64,000 bases of DNA from a bacterium (lineage in GTDB: Bacteria; Krumholzibacteriota; Krumholzibacteriia; LZORAL124-64-63), in NCBI GenBank assembly GCA_016712675.1, contig JADJQR010000001.1, positions 3,472,001 through 3,536,000 on the forward strand. Reading direction: 5' to 3'. Positions 8,192 to 17,600 of the stretch are shown piece after piece. The stretch's first letter is position 1. The number at the start of each line of letters is the position of its first letter. The position numbers and the translations under genes were made by a program. The notes beneath the pieces are model-generated. The model was given only the letters and a program-made list of their open reading frames with translations, made no database searches and was not told the origin of the DNA.

Positions 8192-9469
8192 GTGACCGAC
8201 GGCCTGGCCGCCGGCGCCGCCGGCCGCGGGGGCGACCCCTGGCTGGTCGACCACGACGCCCACCCGCTGCTGGACCCGGGCTTCCCTCCGCGCGGCTCGC
8301 GCCTGGGCCAGCTGACGCGCCTGACCTTCCGGCGCATCCTGCGCAGCGACGCCGCGTACGCGCAGGAGATGTCGCGCTTCTTCTGCCCCGCCAACGTCGA
8401 CGGCGGGTACTGCATGACGTTCGGCGAACTGCGCGCCGCCACGGCCGGCTTCCTGCACGAGGCGGACGTCTACCTGATGGCGACCATCGACCTGCTGCCC
8501 CGCGAGTCGCGGCAGGCGGTGGCGCCGCTGGAGATGGTCACGCAGTGCGACGACCTGCGCGACCTGATGGGCATCTCCATCCACGGTGCCGGCGAACGCG
8601 TGCGCTTCGAGGCGCGCCGCAAGCTGTGCCTGGCGCAGCTGCTGCTGCAGGTCGAGCAGTCGCGCAACATCCAGGACGGCCACCTGCACAAGAGCCTGTT
8701 CGAGGACATCCTCAACGAGGGCCTGTGGCGCCACACGAAGCAGATCCACGACCTGACCGTGGGCTACCGCCTGGGCCAGGACGGCGCGCGCGTCGAGTAC
8801 ACGTCGCGCCCGGCCCCCGGCGACATGCGCTGGAATTTCCGCTCGACCTTCGTCGAGAAGGAGCAGGACGGGCGACCGCTGGCCCTGGACGTGCTGTACT
8901 ACAACTGCCGGTTCAAGCGCTCGGTGGCGCCGGTCAGCTACGAGCTGGTGGACGACGGCTCGCACCGCGTGGTGGAGCGGCTGCGCTGGTCCGAGCTGCG
9001 CCAGGAGACCAGCGGGCCGGTGCTCTCGAAGATGATCCGCAAGGGCATCAACAACCCGGCCGAGCTGGGCGACGTCATCGGCGCCATGTTCATCGTGGCC
9101 AACAACGAGGCGCTGGGCGACCTGCTGCTGCTGCTGGACTCGTGCGTGGGGACGCCGTTCGGCTGGCGCAACGTGACCGACACCCTGTCCAGCGTCGAGG
9201 CCGAGGGCGCCGAGCTGAACGCCTGGAGCAGCCGCGCCTACAAGGTCTTCAAGGGCGACATCGACATCCTGGTGCGGCCCGAGGGCGCCGACCGCGCCTA
9301 CCGCTTCCCGGTCGAGATCCAGATCTACACGCTGGAGGCCTACCTGCGCACCGTGTGCGGCCAGCACGAGGCCAGCCACCAGGCGCTGAAGCAGCGCCAG
9401 TTCCTGTACGGACTGGCGCCACGCCTCTTCCCGCGACGCGTCTACGGAGAAACCTGGCTGACGCTGTAG
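8192..9469 (+). CDS. Uncharacterised protein with RelA/SpoT-like C-terminal half
   Basis: A 425-residue soluble protein starting at GTG 8192, 29 bases after the trans-sulfuration gene. The N-terminal half (about residues 1-190) is helical and unrecognised. The C-terminal half carries a series that resembles RelA/SpoT nucleotidyltransferases: LGDVIGAMFIV (292-302, compare D-x-x-G-x-R), a conserved-looking WSSRAYKVFKGDIDILV (345-361), and RFPVEIQIYT (371-380, compare the VEIQIRT core). The Arg of GxR is Met here and the Arg of QIRT is Tyr, so alarmone synthesis may be lost or altered. Assignment is from motif reading only. An alternative start is Met60. Confidence 0.5.
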   Translation: MTDGLAAGAAGRGGDPWLVDHDAHPLLDPGFPPRGSRLGQLTRLTFRRILRSDAAYAQEMSRFFCPANVDGGYCMTFGELRAATAGFLHEADVYLMATIDLLPRESRQAVAPLEMVTQCDDLRDLMGISIHGAGERVRFEARRKLCLAQLLLQVEQSRNIQDGHLHKSLFEDILNEGLWRHTKQIHDLTVGYRLGQDGARVEYTSRPAPGDMRWNFRSTFVEKEQDGRPLALDVLYYNCRFKRSVAPVSYELVDDGSHRVVERLRWSELRQETSGPVLSKMIRKGINNPAELGDVIGAMFIVANNEALGDLLLLLDSCVGTPFGWRNVTDTLSSVEAEGAELNAWSSRAYKVFKGDIDILVRPEGADRAYRFPVEIQIYTLEAYLRTVCGQHEASHQALKQRQFLYGLAPRLFPRRVYGETWLTL

Positions 9470-9470
9470 G

Positions 9471-11027
9471 CTACGGGAAGCGGTAGGGAACGCTGAGCTC
9501 CTCCACCAGCTGTCCCAGGGACCAGACCCTGTAGTTGAAGGGGTCCGGGTAGCGGCCAGTCTTCCATTCAAGCTCCACACGACCGTACTGGAAGTCGCGG
9601 CGGATGAAGTCGCCGTCGTGGACAGGTGGTCCCACCGGTTCACCCACGCAGATGTCGTTGTCGGTCCAGCCGTAGGTGTAACTGAAGGTGGAGCCGTCGT
9701 GGGAATTCCAGGCGGCGTAGCCGTCCATGAGCATCGCCACCACGCGGAACTGGTTTCCCGTCTGCAGGAGCGTGAGCTGGCCGTTCTGGTCAACGAACTG
9801 GTTGCGCCAGGTGTTGGACAGGAGGATCCAGGGCCCACCGTTCCCGGTCCGCAGCCAACCGCGGACGACGTTCAGGTTGTAGGCATAGGCCGGGTCCAGC
9901 GAATTGCGGGCGTTCGGCTGGGGGAAGAAGAGCGTCGGGTACAGCTCGTACATGAGGCCGTCGGCAAGCGAGGCGAAAGCCTGGTCACCGTAGGCCCGCT
10001 GACCGTTGAAGATCTGGAGGAATCCCTCGCCCAGGGAATCGCGCAGGGCCGTGACGAGGGAGATCTGGCTGGCGCGGAACGCCGCCAGTTCGTCCGGATC
10101 CTGCGCGTGGGCGACGCCGTCGCCGTCCATGTCCGGGTCGCCCTGGATGGTGAGCTCGGGGTAGACCCACAGCGCGGAGTTGAAGTAGTCCCAGTAGACG
10201 CCGTCCATCTGGTTCAGCGAGTTCCTCTGGAACTCGACGATGGTCTCGACCATCACCTGCCGGCACGCCGGGTCCAGCGTGTTGATGACGACGGCGCCGG
10301 GCCAGGTCATGGACGTGTCGCCCACCGTGGTGTAGACCCAGTACGGGCGCAGGCGCTGGTACCACTGGTGCCAGAACGAGCCGGGCGGGCTATTGGCCCC
10401 CGACAACCGCGACGTGAAGGCGGACACGTAGCCGACGACCTTGAGGTCCGGGTTGATCGCCTTGAGGTTCGCGATGACCGGCTCGGCCGCCAGGTCCGAA
10501 CCGGCCCACATCTCGTCGGCGGTCACCACCAGGAGATCCGCCTGCGCGACCCGCTCGAGATGGGCCGGATCGCGCCAGTCGCTGGGATTCAACTGCAGGA
10601 CGGCCACGTTGCGCGGCGAATGGGGCGCGAAGGACACGCCGCGGTCGCTGGCGATCACGCGCGCCCGCATCTGCTGGACCTCGATCGGGTCCGGCACGCT
10701 GCCGTAGTCCAGATGGATGACCCGCCCGGTCCCCGGCGTCACACCCGCGCCGATGTCGCCCGACGCGTTGAGCACGGGGAAGCCCCAGGTGGCGCCGTCG
10801 TCCGCCGACAGGTGCAGGGAGATCCGGGCGGTGTCGCCGTCGGTGTCGGCCAAGTCATAGAAGATATCCAGGACGCGGCTGCCGTCGGTCCGCTGGGACA
10901 GGGCCACGTTCGTGACCTGCGGCGCGGCGGCGCCGGCCAGGGCGGCCCAACAGCCGACGAGCGCCAGCGCGGCGACCGCACGACAGGCTTCACCGGTCCG
11001 CCCACGGTTCCCGTACGATCCGCCCAC
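9471..11027 (-). CDS. Secreted TIM-barrel glycosidase-like protein (paralog 1)
   Basis: A 518-residue exported protein with a signal peptide (Ala/Leu stretch, residues 14-35), an N-terminal beta domain of about 100 residues, then a (beta/alpha)8-like domain. Signature stretches are INPDLKVVGYVSAF, MDGVYWDYFN with likely acidic residues at strand ends, and FNGQRAYGDQAF. They recall the hypothetical glycosyl-hydrolase TIM-barrel (GHL) families. It shares its whole barrel layout with the next gene, including the DMDGDGVAHAQD insert and a terminal -FP. There is no lipobox and no FlgD-like domain. The start is a GTG at 11027 with a weak ribosome site. Substrate is unknown. It converges with the RelA/SpoT-like gene with one base between stops. 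Confidence 0.7.
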   Translation of the reverse strand: MGGSYGNRGRTGEACRAVAALALVGCWAALAGAAAPQVTNVALSQRTDGSRVLDIFYDLADTDGDTARISLHLSADDGATWGFPVLNASGDIGAGVTPGTGRVIHLDYGSVPDPIEVQQMRARVIASDRGVSFAPHSPRNVAVLQLNPSDWRDPAHLERVAQADLLVVTADEMWAGSDLAAEPVIANLKAINPDLKVVGYVSAFTSRLSGANSPPGSFWHQWYQRLRPYWVYTTVGDTSMTWPGAVVINTLDPACRQVMVETIVEFQRNSLNQMDGVYWDYFNSALWVYPELTIQGDPDMDGDGVAHAQDPDELAAFRASQISLVTALRDSLGEGFLQIFNGQRAYGDQAFASLADGLMYELYPTLFFPQPNARNSLDPAYAYNLNVVRGWLRTGNGGPWILLSNTWRNQFVDQNGQLTLLQTGNQFRVVAMLMDGYAAWNSHDGSTFSYTYGWTDNDICVGEPVGPPVHDGDFIRRDFQYGRVELEWKTGRYPDPFNYRVWSLGQLVEELSVPYRFP

Positions 11028-11138
11028 GTGTCACCGCCGAAGTCGCCAATGGGCCCTGCGCGCGGCCCGGGGAATGCGTGCCCTGGTGCCCGATGATTCT
11101 AGTCCGGAACCGCCCGCCCGTCCAGTGCCCAGAGCGGT

Positions 11139-12422
11139 CTAGGGGAAGATGGACGGGAACTGGAAGCTCTGGACGATCCCGCGCGATTCCGTGATCGAGA
11201 AATGGAACGGGATCGGCAGATCGCCGCTGGTCATGTTCACCGTGACGGTGCCGTTCTCGAAGTTGCGCACGAGCAGGCCACCGTCGCCCTGCGCCTCGCC
11301 AAGGGGCGCGCCCAGGTCCAGCTCGACGTCGGGCCATCCGTAGTCCATTTCCTGGGCCGGCGAATGGTAGCTGACGAGCGTTCCGGTCAGGAGCGCCGCC
11401 GGCCGCGCGAAATCGGCGTACCGGTAGGTGCGCGACCCCTGACCCGTGTTGATCGTGATCCGGTCCTTGTTCGAGAGGATGACGAAGGGGCCGCCGTTGT
11501 CCGTGCGCGGCCAGTGCCGCGACGCGAACAGGCTGTTCCAGGCGCTGCGGTCCAGCGCCTGGCGCATGTTGTCGCCCCAGAAGCCGACCTGGGGGAAGTT
11601 CTCGTAGAGCATGCCGTCCACCAGGCCGGCAAAGGTCGAGTCCAGCGCGGCGCGGTTCCCGTTGGTCACCTGGATCACGTGCCCGCCCAGCCGGGCCCGC
11701 AGCTCGAGCACCAGCGCGGTGGACGCGTCGCGGTAGGCCTGCTGCTCATCCTCGTCGTCCAGGTGGGCGGTCCCGTCGCCGTCCAGGTCCAGCGCGCCCT
11801 CGCGTCCCGGCACCGAGTCCATGACCCACAGATTGGTGTTGAAGTGGTCCCAGTAGACACCGTCCACGACGTTCGAGTGCGCCTGCCAGTGATCGGCCAG
11901 AACGTCGATCATCGCCTCGCGGCACGCGGGATCGAGGATGTTGAGAACCACCTTGCCGGGCCAGGCCATCATCGTGTCGCCCGTGGTGGTGGTCGACCAG
12001 TAGGGCCGGGTGGCATGGTACCAGTCCCAGCCGTACGGGTTGACGTCCTGCACGGCCGGGTCGTCGCCCCACATCAGCCAGCTGGTCTGCGCGTTGACGT
12101 AGCCCAGCACCTTGAGCTCGGGATTGCGCGCCTTGAGGGCCGCGACCGCGCCCTGGTTCCGCGACGGCGACCACAGATAGGTCATCTCGTTGACCAGAAG
12201 CTCCGCGCGCGCCACCTCGGCCTGGACGGCCGCGTCATCGAGATCCAGGTAGGCGTAGCTGACCACGGCGATGCCCGAGGCCGAAGCCGGCTCCACGGGC
12301 GGCGGTGGGGGCGGCGTGACGGGTGCCAACGGATCCTCGATGGCGCGCGTGGTGCACGCCCCGATTGCGCCCGACAGTGCCAGCGCCGCGGCGAACAGGT
12401 TGAGAACGCTTGCCTTGCTCAT
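11139..12422 (-). CDS. TIM-barrel glycosidase-like lipoprotein (paralog 2)
   Basis: A 427-residue lipoprotein. The signal peptide ends in a lipobox IGAC at residues 20-23, followed by a Pro-rich linker (PPPPPPVEP). The barrel is paralogous to the gene just downstream at 9471-11027: LKARNPELKVLGYVNAQ, VVDGVYWDHFNTNLWV, DLDGDGTAHLDDED and VTNGNRAALDS match its blocks in order. Both proteins end in -FP. Lipidation should place this copy in the outer or inner membrane, while its sister is soluble. The pair is 111 bases apart and on one strand, probably a tandem duplication. A polysaccharide-degrading role is inferred from fold resemblance only. Confidence 0.75.
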   Translation of the reverse strand: MSKASVLNLFAAALALSGAIGACTTRAIEDPLAPVTPPPPPPVEPASASGIAVVSYAYLDLDDAAVQAEVARAELLVNEMTYLWSPSRNQGAVAALKARNPELKVLGYVNAQTSWLMWGDDPAVQDVNPYGWDWYHATRPYWSTTTTGDTMMAWPGKVVLNILDPACREAMIDVLADHWQAHSNVVDGVYWDHFNTNLWVMDSVPGREGALDLDGDGTAHLDDEDEQQAYRDASTALVLELRARLGGHVIQVTNGNRAALDSTFAGLVDGMLYENFPQVGFWGDNMRQALDRSAWNSLFASRHWPRTDNGGPFVILSNKDRITINTGQGSRTYRYADFARPAALLTGTLVSYHSPAQEMDYGWPDVELDLGAPLGEAQGDGGLLVRNFENGTVTVNMTSGDLPIPFHFSITESRGIVQSFQFPSIFP

Positions 12423-12545
12423 CGGTGCCTACCCGCTTTCAACCTTGCAAACCGCAATGGCCACCCGTAACGTCCCCGGAACCCGCAAGCCATGTGCCAT
12501 GGTCGGCACCGGGCCGGCGTTCCCGTCCGCTCCCGGAGACACGCG

Positions 12546-13205
12546 ATGGTTTCCCATCAGCACCGCTGCATCTTCGTCCACATCCCGAAAACGGCAGGAA
12601 CGAGCATCGAAAAGGTGCTCGGGTTCATCGACGAAGTCGCCTGGAACGCCCAGGACCACCGCACCATCCGCGAAGTGGAGCCGTTCGCGCCCCACCAGTT
12701 GCGGACGCTGCTGCGACGCCGCGACTCGTACCTGCTGAAGCGGATGCGCAACCGCGCACACGGCCTGCCCATGGCGACGGCTGCCCAGTACCGCGAATAC
12801 TTCAAGTTCGCCTTCGTGCGCAACTCGTGGAGCCGTGTCTTCTCATGGTACGGCAACGTGATGCGCGACGAGGAGCATCGGCGGCGCGTCGGCCTTCAGG
12901 CGGAGATCCCCTTGAAGGAATTCCTGCTCCGCTACCCGGAAGAGTGGGGCCTGCGCACCCAGCTCTACTGGATCGCCGACAGCCGCGGCGACGTGACGCT
13001 GGACTTCGTAGGGCGCTTCGAGAACCTGGACGCCGACTTCGCGCACGTGTGCGGCGTGCTGGGACTTCCGGATCGGGCGCTGCCCCGACTGGTGGCCGGC
13101 GACGGTCGCCGCTACGTCGACCACTACGATGCAGAGTCGATCGACATCGTCCGGCGCCGGTACGCGGCCGAGATCGCGCGGTTCGGCTTCGAATTCGGCC
13201 AGTGA
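12546..13205 (+). CDS. Sulfotransferase family protein
   Basis: A 219-residue cytoplasmic enzyme that should transfer sulfate from PAPS to a hydroxyl. The 5'-phosphosulfate loop is FVHIPKTAGTSIEK (about residues 10-23) and the 3'-phosphate site is FVRNSWSRVFSWY. A C-terminal FGRFENLDADF element is typical of the carbohydrate sulfotransferase (Sulfotransfer_2) group. The ATG at 12546 has GGAG eight bases upstream; the longer frame from 12492 lacks one. No PAPS-synthesis gene is visible, so the acceptor is unknown. A cell-surface glycan is plausible given the nearby polysaccharide locus. Confidence 0.85.
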   Translation: MVSHQHRCIFVHIPKTAGTSIEKVLGFIDEVAWNAQDHRTIREVEPFAPHQLRTLLRRRDSYLLKRMRNRAHGLPMATAAQYREYFKFAFVRNSWSRVFSWYGNVMRDEEHRRRVGLQAEIPLKEFLLRYPEEWGLRTQLYWIADSRGDVTLDFVGRFENLDADFAHVCGVLGLPDRALPRLVAGDGRRYVDHYDAESIDIVRRRYAAEIARFGFEFGQ

Positions 13206-13215
13206 AGGCGGACGC

Positions 13216-14454
13216 TCAGCCGAGCAGCCGATAGCCGTTGTCGCGCAGCGCCGGCCGGAAGCCCGCGCCCACGATCATCTCGTCCAGGTCGGCCCGCGTC
13301 AGCGCGTGCACGGTGCCGGCCTTGGAAACCACGCTCTCCTCCATCATCAGGCTGCCCAGGTCGTTGGCGCCGTAGTAGAGCGTCAGCTGGCCCACGGACT
13401 TGCCCTGCGTGACCCATGAGGCCTGCAGGTTGGGGAAGTTGTCCAGGGCGATGCGGGAGATGGCCAGCGTGCGCAGGTAGTCCACCGCACCCAGGAAGCC
13501 CTGCGCCTCCACGGCGGCACGCAGCGCCGGGTCGTTCTGCAGCGGCGTGTTCGCCGGCTGGAACGTCCAGGGAATGAAGGCCGTGTAGCCGCCGGTGCGG
13601 TCCTGGCTGGCCCGGGCGCGCAGCAGGTGCTCCAGCCGCTCGGAGTAGGTCTCGATGTGGCCGAACATCATCGTCACGGTCGACGGCAGGCCCACCGCGT
13701 GGGCGGTCTCCATGATCTCGATCCACTCGGCCGACATGGTCTTGCCCGGGGCCAGCAGGCGGCGCACGCGGTCGCTGAGGATCTCGGCGCCGCCGCCGGG
13801 AACGGAGTCCAGCCCCGCCTCCTTCAGGCGCGACAGCACCTCGCGGTGCGACAAGCCGTTCAGGCGCGCGAAGTGCTGGATCTCACTGGGCGAGAAGCCG
13901 TGGATCCACATGCGCGGCCAGGCGGCCTTGATGGCCTTCAGCATGTCCTCGTAGTAGGCCAGCCGCATCTTCGGGTGGTGGCCGCCCTGCAGCAGGATCT
14001 GGTTGCCGCCGGCCTCTTCCACGGTGCGGCACTTGTCCAGGATCTGGTCGATCTCCAGCAGGTACTCGTCGCCGTCGCCTTGGTGCCGGTTGAAGGCGCA
14101 GAACTGGCAGTCGGCGTAGCAGAGGTTGGTGTAGGTGACGTTGCGGTCGATGATGTAGGTCACGATGTCCGGGTCGGTCCGCTGCAGGCGCAGGCGCTGG
14201 GCCGTGTCGCCCAGGTCGTTGAGCGAGGCCTCCTCGAACAGCACCAGCAGCTCGCCGCCGGTCAGGCGGCGCTCCAGCGCCGCGGCCAGCAACTCACGGG
14301 CAAAAGAGGATGATACCGTCGGCGTGCGGGGCGGTTCCACCGGCAGCAGGACGGCAGGCGGCTCGGCGCCCGGGCCCTGCTTGTGGGCCGTCAGCTCAGC
14401 GAAGCGCTCAGGGGGCATGGGGCCGAGGTCGCGCGGTTCGGAGGCGGAAGCCAC
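13216..14454 (-). CDS. mqnC: Cyclic dehypoxanthine futalosine synthase
   Basis: A 412-residue radical SAM enzyme of the futalosine route to menaquinone, cyclising dehypoxanthine futalosine. The [4Fe-4S] motif CYADCQFC lies at residues 112-119 (CxxxCxxC). Family blocks are clear: GGHHPKMRLAYYEDML, LDSVPGGGAEIL, TVTMMFGHIETY, TGGYTAFIPWTFQPANTPL and YYGANDLGSLMMEESVV. These favour MqnC over the related MqnE. The GTG at 14454 has AAAGG eight bases upstream. mqnA lies 4.4 kb away on the same strand, with the large CotH-like gene between them in the opposite direction. The organism therefore probably makes menaquinone from chorismate by this route. Confidence 0.93.
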   Translation of the reverse strand: MASASEPRDLGPMPPERFAELTAHKQGPGAEPPAVLLPVEPPRTPTVSSSFARELLAAALERRLTGGELLVLFEEASLNDLGDTAQRLRLQRTDPDIVTYIIDRNVTYTNLCYADCQFCAFNRHQGDGDEYLLEIDQILDKCRTVEEAGGNQILLQGGHHPKMRLAYYEDMLKAIKAAWPRMWIHGFSPSEIQHFARLNGLSHREVLSRLKEAGLDSVPGGGAEILSDRVRRLLAPGKTMSAEWIEIMETAHAVGLPSTVTMMFGHIETYSERLEHLLRARASQDRTGGYTAFIPWTFQPANTPLQNDPALRAAVEAQGFLGAVDYLRTLAISRIALDNFPNLQASWVTQGKSVGQLTLYYGANDLGSLMMEESVVSKAGTVHALTRADLDEMIVGAGFRPALRDNGYRLLG

Positions 14455-14579
14455 AGCTGGGGCCTTTCAGGTGCGGGGGCGCCGGCAATCCGTTATCGAT
14501 GCCGAAGATAACCCCTTGGCGGCAGCGCCGCACCCCCACGCTCGCAGTCCCGGAATCGCCAATACCCCGCTGCAGGGTG

Positions 14580-14609
14580 TTCCAGCCCAACCCTCCAATA
14601 CGGTACAAT
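14580..14609 (+). promoter_or_regulatory. Possible sigma70-type promoter for the CotH-like gene
   Basis: TTCCAG at 14580-14585 and TACAAT at 14604-14609 are separated by 18 bases. The -10 is good and the -35 weak. Predicted start of transcription is near 14616, giving a leader of about 70 bases that contains a 9-base direct repeat (ACCGAGCCG twice). Confidence 0.35.
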
Positions 14610-14687
14610 TGAAGCTGACACGACCGAGCCGACCGAGCCGACCGCCCCAGCCCCCTCACCTGTGCATCGCTGCAGGAGCTCGACAAC

Positions 14688-17600
14688 ATGATCAACCGTT
14701 GCGCTGCCAAGGGCGTCCTGACAATTGTCCTATTGGGCGCCACCACGGCGGCCCGTGCCACTCCCCTTATCAACGAGTTCATGGCCTCCAACATCTCGAC
14801 CATCGCCGACGACGATGGCGACTTCTCGGACTGGCTGGAGATCCACAACCCGGGACCGGACGCCTGCGACCTGACGGGGTGCTGGCTTTCGGACTCGGGC
14901 GACGACCCGCTGCGCTGGCGGTTTCCTGCCGCCACGATCCCGTCGCAGGGCCATCTGCTGGTCTGGGCGTCCGGCAAGGACCGCTCCGATCCCGGCGGCA
15001 TCTACCACACGAACTTCGCGATCAGCGCCGACGGGGAGCCTCTGCTGCTGACGGCCGCGGACGGCGTCACGCCGCTGGATCAGGCGCCGGCCGTGGCCCT
15101 GCCGGGGAACCTCTCCTGCGGACGCCGGGCCGATGGCGCCGCCGAGTGGGTCGTGTTCGCCCCCGGCACACCGGGCGGCCCCAACGCGGCGGGGTTGCGC
15201 CATCTGGCGGCGCCGGAGTTCTCGCGCACACCGGGGTACTTCACGGGTCCGGTCAGCCTGGAGCTGACCAGCACCGATCCGGAAGCTCTGGTCACCTACA
15301 CGCTGGACGGCAGCGCGCCGACCGAGAACTCCACGCCGGTCAGTGGCCCGCTCACCCTGGCCAGTCGCGCGGGAGACCCGAACCTCTACTCGCTGATCCC
15401 CACCAACAACCGCGCCGGCTCCGACTACTACGGCTGGCGCCCGCCCCGCGGCGAGGTGTTCAAGATCAACGTGGTACGCGCCCGCGCTTTCCGCCCCGGC
15501 TTCGCGCCCAGCGCGACGACGACCGGCACCTTCGTCGTGGACCCGTCTCCGACGACGCGCCTGCCCCTGCCGGTGGTGTCGCTGACGACGTCCCCGGCCC
15601 ACCTCTTCGACGACACGACGGGGATCTACGTTCCCGGCGTCCACGCCGTGGCTGGCGACGTCTGGAGCGGCAACTACTTCCAGGACGGCGAGGACTGGGA
15701 ACGGCCGGTGCATGTCGAGCTCTTCGACACCGGCGGCCACCGGCTGCTGGCCCAGGACTGCGGCGCGCGCATCCACGGGAACGCCACGCAGAGCTTTCCG
15801 CAGAAGAGCCTGTCGCTCTACGCGCGGACCGAATACGGAGCCTCGCACTTCCACGCGCGGTTGTTTCCCGAACTCCCCTACACCGACTACAAGCGCGTCA
15901 TCGTCAGGAACACAGGGAACGCCTGGCGCGAGCAGGGCTTCCGCGACCTGGCCCTGCAGGTGATGGTCTCCGGCATGGGGTTCGAGACCCAGGCCGGTCA
16001 ACCTGCCCTGCACTTCATCAACGGCGAGTATTGGGGACTGGCGAACCTGCGCGAAAGGTACGACGAGCACTACTTCGTGCGCTGCTACGGCCTGGCGGAG
16101 GACGAAGTGGCCCTGCTGGCCCTGAACGCGGACGTCGAGGAAGGCCCGCCTGCCGAGCGCGACCGCTACCTGGCCCTGCGCGACTTCGTCGGCAGCGCCG
16201 ACCTGACGTCGGCATCATCGATGCAGCAGGTGCGCGCGCAGATGGACGTCGACGATTTCGCGTCCTACATGACCGCGGAGATCTATGGGGCGAACACGGA
16301 TTGGCCTGGCAACAACATCCGCTTCTGGCGACGGAGCGTGGCCCAGGTCGACACGACGGCGCCGCACGGGCTTGACGGTCGCTGGCGCTGGCTGATGTAC
16401 GATGTGGATGGCGCGCTCCGGGATCCGCTTCACGACACGCTGGCGGCCGCCACCGCCACGGACGGCCCCGAGTGGCCCAATCCGCCGTGGTCGACGGCGC
16501 TCCTGCGCGGCCTGCTGGGCAATCCCGGCTTCCGGACGGAGTTCATCAACTCGATCGCCGACCACCTCAACAGCACGTTCCAGCCGCCGCGGCTGGTAGC
16601 GATGATCGACAGTCTCGCGACGATCTACGCGCCGGTCATCCCGGACTGGCAGGATCGCTGGGACTTCAACTACAACTGGTCGACGGGGGTGCAGTCGCTG
16701 CGCGATTTCGTGACCCAGCGCCCGACCAACCTGCGCCAGCACGTGCTCGACCACTTCGGTCTGGACGGAACCACCGCGGTCACGCTCGCGGTCGACGACC
16801 CTGCCAGGGGGCGCGTGCGGATCAACCGGCTGGTGATCGACGCGAACCTGCGCGGCCTGTCCGACCCGGCCCAGCCGTATCCGTGGACGGGCGTGTACTT
16901 CCGCGGCGTGCCCTTGACGATCACGGCGGAACCCGCTCCGGGCCATGTCTTCGCGGGCTGGCAGGGCGGCTCGTCCGACTCGACGCTGATCGTGGTGCCG
17001 GGCGCCGAGCCCGTGTCCCTGGTGGCGACGTTCGCCCTGCAGGATCAGGTGCCGACGGTTGTCGCAGCCTGGCACTTCAACGCGCTGCCGACGGGCGCCC
17101 TGGCCTCGGTACCGGCCGACGAGGCCTCGCATGCGGGGGCGCTCATCACGTACCCGGGTGTCGGAGCCGGCTACCTGGACCGCGTCGATCCGGGCACGAC
17201 GCTGGGCGCCGGCGAGGGTGTGGCAGCGGGATATGCCCTGCGCGCGCGTAACCCGTCCGAGACGCGCGAGATGGCCGTGGCGGCACCCTCGACCGGCCAC
17301 CGCGCCATGGTCCTCTCCTATGCCGCGATGCGCACGACCAACGGTGCCGAGACGCACTCGGTGTTCTGCCAGGTCGCGCCGGGCGGCCCCCTGTTGCCCG
17401 TGGCGATCGACGTGCCGGTGGGCGAGGCGTTCCAGATGCACGAGCACGACCTGACGGCGGTCGTCGGCGTCGACGACAACCCTGATCTGGTGATCGTGTT
17501 CCGTTTCGGCGGCGCCAACGCTGGTGGCAGTTCGGGGAACCAGCGGTTCGACAACCTTCGCATCACCGGCGTGTCGCTTGCGGGTTCGGACCTGCCGCCC

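Noticed and set aside
14616-14650. Short tandem repeat ACCGAGCCG before the CotH-like gene
   Set aside because: Only two and a half copies of nine bases in a GC-rich leader, likely chance or slippage. It is noted in the promoter entry only.
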